A stretch of DNA of 64,000 bases, taken from assembly GCA_948146395.1 (NCBI GenBank), contig OX411543.1, forward strand, positions 33,437,058 to 33,501,057, in the 5' to 3' direction. The first letter of the stretch is position 1. The number at the start of each line of letters is the position of its first letter. Below the pieces are notes generated by a model that made no database searches, had not been told where the DNA came from, and was given only the letters and a program-made list of their open reading frames with translations. This DNA is from Fragum whitleyi. Lineage: Eukaryota; Mollusca; Bivalvia; Cardiida; Cardiidae. Positions 58,311-64,000 of this stretch are shown in pieces. The translations under genes and the position numbers were made by a program.

Positions 58311-58562
58311 AGATTACAAGAACTGCAAGTTTTGCCTCTTCATAGATTGGTAGAATGCGCCAACAATTAATTTAATGTCAAAAATATTTGGTTCTCATTC
58401 CCTTAATTTGTATCAGAATAATTACAGGCTTATTGCATCAAGGTAAAAACACTGTTGATACTACTGTCTAGCTCAAAGAAAGGTCCCACTATCAACTTCA
58501 AAGGCTATATTGATAATGGGCAGGGGAATCGGTCTATTTAGCTCAGTGAGGAACTTCCGTAA

Positions 58563-58637
58563 AAGCGGGAAATAATTTGAAGATGTGCTATAATTTGCAG
58601 ACAGTTTGCAATGTTTTATCAATTTGAACACAAAGCA
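58563..58637. repeat. Palindrome family P, half copy
   Basis: AAAGCGGGAAATAATTTG, GCAGACAGTTTGCAATGTTTT and GAACACAAAGCAG match the right arm of the family. Confidence 0.5.
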
Positions 58638-58725
58638 GACAATGGCGGATGACTTTTACAGCATGGATGTTGTTTAATCGGGGTAACGTCGTTGTCGTCA
58701 AGAAACACATCGCCTGTCTTAAGAT

Positions 58726-58868
58726 AGTGGACCCGTAATAGTTCCGCAGCGTTTTGGAAGTATTCACTTTTACCATGTTAACCGAGGTTCCCTAATGATT
58801 TTCATTAGGAAACCTCGGTCAACATTGTGAAAGAGTTCCGAATGTTGCGGAACTATTACGGGTCCACT
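58726..58868. mobile_element. GTGGACCCGT foldback family, complete copy
   Basis: AGTGGACCCGTAATAGTTCC is repeated inverted at the right end. The interior has CCGAGGTTCCCTAATGA and TCATTAGGAAACCTCGG, a second stem. Partial copies lie at 56070 and 62864. Confidence 0.85.
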
Positions 58869-59177
58869 GCCATAATTAATTTATTACTTTATACTCATTT
58901 ATCTGCAAAAGCGGTGCACAAAGCTATTTCTACTACGAAACAAAATCATGTTTGCTTAATTAAAAGCCATTATTTCCGCTCGATAGGAAATTAAATATCC
59001 ATTTTGATTGTAAACCTAGAATGTGCAGTAATGGAAATACACAATTTCAACCGAGTTGTATTCTATTCATTGCATTAGTAATATTAATTTGTTCTCAAGT
59101 CCCCAAGTACCAAACAACATAAGTGAAGACTGGTCAAAAATTGGATTTTAAGACATTCGTTTGTATTTGATGAGTTC

Positions 59178-59475
59178 TTACATTTCTGTTCCCTTTTTTC
59201 TACATTTTCCACAAAACCATTCCTCTAGTGGCACCAAAAAGATAGGTTGTGTTGGTGGGACCAAACACATCCTTATCAAAAAAACCAACAAACAAACATG
59301 TAGATTCATCCTAAAAATCACACTGTGAACATAAAACAAGAGAACCAGAATGAAAAACAAACAAAACAAAAAAACTTGCCAAAATAATCCATATCACAGA
59401 GAAAATAAGCAATGTCCAGTCACGAGTATCTGGAGTGAAGTCATACAAATCCTTTATTGCTTAAATTAGTTGATT
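59178..59475 (-). CDS. Two coding-like stretches: a membrane helix and a Cys-pair end, unidentified
   Basis: On the minus strand an open stretch of 48 codons (about 59470-59325) reads AIKDLYDFTPDTRDW then TLLIFSVIWIILASFFVLF, a convincing single membrane helix. In another frame nearer 59178, PLEEWFCGKCRKKGTEM ends at a good donor (GAAAT|GTAAGA), with an acceptor-like GTGCCACTAG just before EEWF. The Trp-x-Cys-x-x-Cys pattern recalls the end of PHD fingers. Whether these belong to one gene is unknown; no donor for the first block is strong. Confidence 0.25.
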
Positions 59476-59570
59476 TTAATTGGTAACAATCTTTAAAAGA
59501 TTAAAGTATAAATAACTTCATTATCCCAGCCCAACCTAACCTTAATTTATATGGGCAAGTCATAATTTAA

Positions 59571-59960
59571 TAACAAGAGGGTCACAATAGCTCTTTATCG
59601 CTCATCTGCGAGACGAATTGGAAGAAACTTGTGATAAAAAAGAAGATAAAATTCCTAACCATACCATGCATCATTGTTGACCCACCCAAAGAACCCATAA
59701 GCAGCTGAAAAGAAGTCGTTTTAAGATTCCAGGGTCAAAAAAAGCACTGCCCTGTAAATATTTGGTATCAATCAAATTTTCGAGAATAATCTGAAAATGG
59801 TCACACAAAGAATTATTTTTGCCAAGTTTCGTTGAAGTCCGACTATTTGCAAAGGGTCACCAAAGGGACGTTCTGCTATTACTTAGGCAAAGACGTTTAA
59901 TGATTTCAGGGTTAAAATAAGCTCGGTCCTACCAAGCCCATTGTTGGGGCTCACTCAATA
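59571..59960 (+). repeat. Repeat starting ACAAGAGGGTCACAATAGCTC
   Basis: The opening words with TTTATCGCTCATCTGCGAG, then TTTGGTATCAATCAAATTTTC and CCAAGTTTCGTTGAAGTCCG, resemble a dispersed repeat common in bivalve genomes; this is recall, not a search. No coding is seen. Confidence 0.5.
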
Positions 59961-59984
59961 TTTCAAGAAGAGAGCCTCTCATGG

Positions 59985-60243
59985 AATAATGTCGTAAAAT
60001 TTCATTTCATTTTTAAATTTAAAGCGTCTGTTTGGTTCGTGAAGACACAAATTGGAAAGTATGTAAAATTTTAAAGGGAGGTAATGAATATTGCTAATTT
60101 CGTCCACGTTGAACGAAATAAGCGTATTGGAAAACCCCTTTAAATCTGATTCAAAACTTGCTCCATACAATCATTCAATGTCATTCCTTATTCACCCCAA
60201 AATCATCCAACTCGTCAATTTCACGTTGTTTCTAACTGCAGTA
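59985..60243 (-). mobile_element. Foldback family A, right two-thirds, inverted
   Basis: AAAGCGTCTGTTTGGTTCGTG, AGGGAGGTAATGAATATTGC, TTCGTCCACGTTGAACGAAA and the terminal GTCAATTTCACGTTGTTTCTAACTG are present. It shares the GAAGACACAAATYGGAAAGTA subtype word with the 6.2-kb copy. Confidence 0.7.
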
Positions 60244-60322
60244 CTGGTGAGAGAAAACTAGTAATCCTTTTTAGATCTTCCATTCGCCAGGATATGACTG
60301 AAAGCGGTGTTAAAGCCAATTT
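60238..60322 (+). mobile_element. SINE 3' fragment
   Basis: AGTACTGGTGAGAGAAAACTAGTAATCC, CCAGGATATGACTGAAAGCGGTGTTAAAGCC follow the SINE body-to-tail order. It is wedged between family A and a TTAA MITE. Confidence 0.55.
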
Positions 60323-60543
60323 AACCCTTGTCATGCTGAATAAATTTTGGCTAAATATTTTCATCAAAATCAAAGGGCAAAAAGCACTGAAAGTAACAAC
60401 TGTAGGTCAATTTTCATTTGAAAACCCAAAGTGAGAAACAGGTGGTGTAGACTAGCATCAGACTGCACATATGTGCAGACTGATGTTTGTCTATAGCTCC
60501 TGCCAAAGCAGGAATATTCCGGGTTCAGCATGACAAGGGTTAA
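60321..60543. mobile_element. Second TTAA-flanked MITE family (CCCTTGTCATGCTGAA ends)
   Basis: The 215-bp body 60325-60539 has perfect 16-bp terminal inverted repeats CCCTTGTCATGCTGAA / TTCAGCATGACAAGGG, with TTAA on both sides. Internal stem AGACTAGCATCAGACTGCAC...GTGCAGACTGATGTTTGTCT. It is piggyBac-like by ends and target site, and distinct from the 221-bp family. Confidence 0.85.
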
Positions 60544-61389
60544 ACAAATAGTCAATTTCGTTCAAAATCTCAAAACAACGAATACCGATGGGTTATATCT
60601 ATTTATTATTCAGACTTATTGAATCACATGCCACAGAATTGCAGCCTAATTAAATTAATCTAATGTGAAAGCTATTAATTTTGTACCATTTTGTTCGCGT
60701 CATTACACAGGATATTACACAGCATTTCATCTAATACTTTAGAAAATATTTCGAAAAAGAATATAGACATCATGTCAAGCGTTTTCCACTATACAATATT
60801 TTCCACTATACGTGGCGATTTTATTTCAAGATACACTTACTTTTCAGTGTAAAGCATTTTCTTCCTTATTTCTACAATTCCTGAACATAAGCTGGTTTCT
60901 TTCAAAATGCGCGTACAGTTCGCCGTCTTGAGCAATTTCTACTTTGTTTCTACGAATGTTTTGATACAAAAAGTGATTTCATTTCAAAATGTACCTACTG
61001 TACAATTCCGTCTATATCCGCTTTGATTTCGGACCAGTCTAAAATTTTGAAAAAAAAAAAAAAAAAAAAAAAAACAAAAAAACAAAAAAGAAAAAAAACA
61101 AAAAGGGTTTAGAGCAATGGACTTTTATCATAACTAGATCATCATTGTGGTCACGTCATTACACAGAATATTACACAACAAGGCTGCCTGTGACAGTAAG
61201 ACTATTTGATGTGTTTTGAATAATTGAAAAGGTGGTCCTAATTGAGATTATATCAGCCAGATTATCCTAAAGGTCTGTATGTAATGAGTCGAACTAGAAT
61301 ACATCATCCGCCTTCAGGGGGGCTAAACACGCAATTCCATATTGATAAAAGCGTCATCACGGACGGAATATTTTCATTGACTCCAAACC
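60544..61389. other. No gene recognised; A-rich run
   Basis: A tract of A with few interruptions lies at 61050-61105. TTTTCCACTATAC is repeated in tandem at 60782-60812. No exon is supported. Confidence 0.4.
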
Positions 61390-61514
61390 TGCGTTCAGGA
61401 TGACAAATCGATGCAAACTGTTTTCAAATTTTACCCCGCTTCGCATATGCACTTTCATGCAAAGCGGGGTAAAATACGCAAACAGTTGCAACATTTTGTC
61501 ATCCTAAAAGCATG
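61390..61514. repeat. Palindrome family P, full copy
   Basis: CTGCGTTCAGGATGACAAATC to CATTTTGTCATCCTAAAAGCATGG. Both arms carry the ATTTTACCCCGCTT variant around GCATATGCACTTTCATGC. Confidence 0.85.
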
Positions 61515-62074
61515 GCTGATATTCACGAAATGTGTCACTTGTTTCATTTAATGCCTCTGATGCGTGATATCTATCAAGAGAATATTTGTTGAATTCGTGG
61601 TGGTATGGAACTAAACACATAATCATGTTTTCAGTTTCATTTTTCAATGAAATCAACAAATAGAATATCCATATCTTACAAGTTTGTAACATGAGCAAAA
61701 ATGTAATTAATTATCCACTAAATAGCAGATTTTATACTGGATCACCTTGTGCGAAACCTTTCAAAATAGCTGAAAACTGAAAATTGATGACTAAACTACC
61801 TTTTCAGCCAATCAGATTGCCTTTATCTTGATGAAAAATGAGATTATTATTGAATTTTAGAAAATGTTTTTATTTGATTTGAAATGAATATCTATGCGAA
61901 TCTGTCTGGATCAAGAATATATGTTTGTTACGATAAGGCATACGGTGAGATTAAGAAAATACCCGTAGATTCTATTTCGATGTTATATCGTACTCCTCAA
62001 AATTTCCAAGATAGTGTCTGTCTGTGAATGCAAGTTTAAGTCGTTTCAATTCTTTGAATCGTTCTGCATTCAAG

Positions 62075-62127
62075 ATGCAAATTTTAACGTCAGTTAATGG
62101 TTTGATAATTGCTACTCTACTTTGCAG
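62075..62127 (+). CDS. Candidate first exon with signal peptide, unidentified
   Basis: ATG opens MQILTSVNGLIIATLLC, a short signal-peptide-like hydrophobic run, and ends at a consensus donor (TTTGCAG|GTATAC) in phase 2. The frame is also open upstream of this ATG, to about 62024, and a tiny upstream frame starts at 62027. No next exon in the right phase is found before the window ends, so this may be chance. Confidence 0.25.
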
Positions 62128-62410
62128 GTATACTGACTTGGATAAGTTAAAATACGAGAAACGCCAAATTTCTTACTTTTTAATGTTTTTTCCCAACACG
62201 ATTAAGAATGTATACGTGAACCCAAGGTACTAAAAATCAATCTGTAACATTTATGTACCAACTGAATATTTAATCACAAGTCTTTACAGGAACTTCTCGA
62301 TTTAAGGTGGGCGATTTGAATTATTTATGGTTTCAATCCATCCTGCATTTTTTCAGATATAAACACAATACATGAATATTAAATACATCTTTTCAAGAAT
62401 CCAGACTCCT

Positions 62411-62651
62411 GGGCCCGAGGTTATTAAACTTTTTATTCTCAATTCAAAATTGTCTCAAATTTCAATTCGAGATTAAAACCATAATTCTGTTATAATACTC
62501 ATTTTAATATATTATCATAAAAGATAATATTGATAAGTTGTTATTTATAACAACTTATTAATATTATCTTTTATTTTCAAACATTTATTTAAATTTAAAA
62601 TTTGAGAAAATTCTAAGTTGAGCACGAGAAAAGTTTTTTAACCTCGAGCCC
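62411..62651. mobile_element. Hairpin element, complete copy
   Basis: GGGCCCGAGGTTATTAAA and TTTTTTAACCTCGAGCCC bound 241 bp. The centre AAAAGATAATATTGATAAGT is mirrored to TATTATCTTTT through GTTGTTAT/ATAACAAC. A partial copy lies at 28742-28885. Confidence 0.75.
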
Positions 62652-62863
62652 TGAAGAAGTCTTGTCACTTCTTTTAAATTATATTGATTTCACCTTCGAC
62701 AAATATCTGAAGTAAATGCAAAATTACTTATACTGCTTGTCTTAAGATTAAATTAACTAATGCCCTAGAAATTGACTTCAAATGTCGGATTAAAATAAAG
62801 ATTTAGAAAAATCACTAAGTGCGTTTTTTTCTTCCGTAAAACAACTATGATATTGCTTAATGT

Positions 62864-63002
62864 GGTGGACACGTCAGAGTTTCGCAATATTTCGCTACTC
62901 ATGATTTTTCAATGTTGACCGAGGTTTCCAAACGAAGGCATTCGTTTAAAACTGTTTAAGTTCATTTCTTCCGGAACGTTGCCAAACTTCAACGAGTCCA
63001 CT
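62864..63002. mobile_element. GTGGACCCGT foldback family, diverged copy
   Basis: The ends GTGGACACGTCAGAGTTTCG and CAAACTTCAACGAGTCCAC match the 58.7-kb element, with CAATGTTGACCGAGGTTTCC inside. Confidence 0.7.
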
Positions 63003-63398
63003 AACGTAAGGTGTCTTTTTTCTGAAGCGGACATCTGACTTAATCATTATTTGACGGAGTAAGAAATTTTTTGAGATTCGCAAAATAACACAAAGTAAAT
63101 CAGCGAAGGTGACTATGTTAATATTGCTATTAATGTGTCCTATTATTTACTCTAAGAAACAAAAGCTATTCCTCAGACGATATGGTTAATGAATAAATTG
63201 ACAACTCTTCAGTTTCCCGGGGCCAAAACAAGTCATCCTTCACGCTAAAACGGACACTCAGGAAAAAGGCACCAGCATCAGGCGGCTTTTGTGAAGACCA
63301 ATACAGATGTCAGTATTTACTCATTTGAGATACATTTGAGATAAATTGATAATGATTTTTCTGCATATCATACTTTCAAAAAATGAGCCAATCTGCCT

Positions 63399-63529
63399 TG
63401 CGTTCAGGATGAAAACTTTGGCAAAACGCTTTCGAAACGATACAGCGCTTTGCACGTATGTGTACGTGCAAAGCGGGGTATCACCTCAAAGCGCTCGCGA
63501 AACGCTTTTACATCCTGAACACAGGGCTG
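63399..63529. repeat. Palindrome family P, variant with rewritten arms
   Basis: TGCGTTCAGGATGAAAAC to TTTTACATCCTGAACACAGG. Both arms replace the usual GGTGCAAACTGTTTG with an AACGCTTTCG/CGCGAAACGCTT-type stem and carry GATAC / GTATC in place of TTATACC. The core GCTTTGCACG...CGTGCAAAGCGGGG is unchanged. Confidence 0.85.
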
Positions 63530-63606
63530 AACATACGTACACGTGCAAAGCGGGGTATCATCTCAAAGCGCTCGAGAAACGCTTTTACATCCTAAACACA
63601 GAGCTG
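63530..63606. repeat. Tandem duplicate of the right arm of the preceding palindrome
   Basis: ACGTACACGTGCAAAGCGGGGTATCATCTCAAAGCG repeats 63458-63494 closely and ends CTAAACACAGAGCTG, so one arm has been duplicated. Confidence 0.85.
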
Positions 63607-63900
63607 AATTTATACGAATAATATGGTGAACCGTTTGGGTCAAAAGTCAACTAAAAGTCAAGCGTGCTTAAAACAGACGTGCATCCTAAATTAATAAGGT
63701 GCACCCTGAAATGTTTTGGTTCATCTGTACGTTTTTGGGTGTAAGTCAGTATCACATTTCTCTTCCTAATAAATATGATTTTTTATCAAACATTTGTCAT
63801 TTTAGGAACATTCCAAGCATCATGGCTAATGTTATTCCCACTAGAAATCTGTGAAGGATGATCCATTTCTTTCTTGTCTACCAAATTTCTTTACAGTGAG

Positions 63901-64000
63901 AATATGCCGTTAAGAGCATGATGTACAATTTCCCTCAAATCCACATAGCGTCCTCCGAAGGTTTATTTTTACATGATGCCGTACGGATGATGAAACTCGG
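63901..64000 (+). CDS. Coding-like stretch running off the right edge
   Basis: After an in-frame TGA at 63897-63899, 33 codons stay open to the window end: YAVKSMMYNFPQIH, ASSEGLFLHDAVRMMKL. A pyrimidine tract with TTTACAG and TGAG precedes it. The minus strand also has a 23-codon coding-like stretch here (FGGRYVDLREIVHHALNG). Neither strand can be chosen from this much sequence and no family is claimed. Confidence 0.2.

Noticed and set aside
63346..63621. 91-codon plus frame
   Set aside because: It is the palindrome with its duplicated arm read through; the peptide is internally repeated for that reason.

Overview
The window looks like AT-rich, gene-poor, repeat-dense DNA from an animal, most likely a lophotrochozoan and plausibly a bivalve mollusc. 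This rests on spliced exons with GT/AG introns, tRNA-headed SINEs with a 3' tail of the GCGGCGTAAAACYCCATT type, TTAA-flanked miniature elements, and repeats resembling ones widespread in bivalve genomes. Species assignment is inference.

Only one cellular gene is recognised with confidence. The 5' coding end of a p67phox (NCF2/NOXA1-type) NADPH oxidase activator lies on the minus strand. It has three exons (7464-7649, 4668-4750, 2665-2773) that splice in frame into 126 residues of the Rac-binding TPR domain. The rest of the gene lies beyond the left edge. A few other coding-like stretches (11.1, 13.3, 16.4, 36.5-36.9, 59.2-59.5, 62.1 and 63.9 kb) are given as low-confidence candidates without function.

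Everything else is mobile or repeated DNA. At the left edge a 5'-truncated CR1/jockey-like non-LTR retrotransposon with an intact reverse transcriptase frame (187-1546) sits inside another repeat. The uninterrupted form of that repeat lies at 57.1-57.6 kb, so its insertion boundaries can be read directly. At least 15 copies of one foldback element of about 430 bp (family A) are scattered across the window, two of them split by SINEs and one by a 131-bp MITE. About 13 copies or fragments of a palindrome of about 125 bp recur. There are also several MITE families with terminal inverted repeats, including three flanked by TTAA (piggyBac-like).

Two large structures stand out. The first is at 17.6-22.2 kb: a tandem array of about 160-bp units followed by a long inverted repeat whose arms (about 18.23-19.10 and 21.34-22.21 kb) are collinear mirrors. 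The second is at 47-51.2 kb: near-identical pieces of two repeats have been duplicated and one piece is split by an insert of about 950 bp. Between repeats are several kilobase-scale stretches (23.0-26.5, 34.2-35.9, 37.9-40.5 kb) in which no gene is recognised. I see no prokaryotic features, CRISPR arrays, rRNA, or clearly functional tRNA genes.
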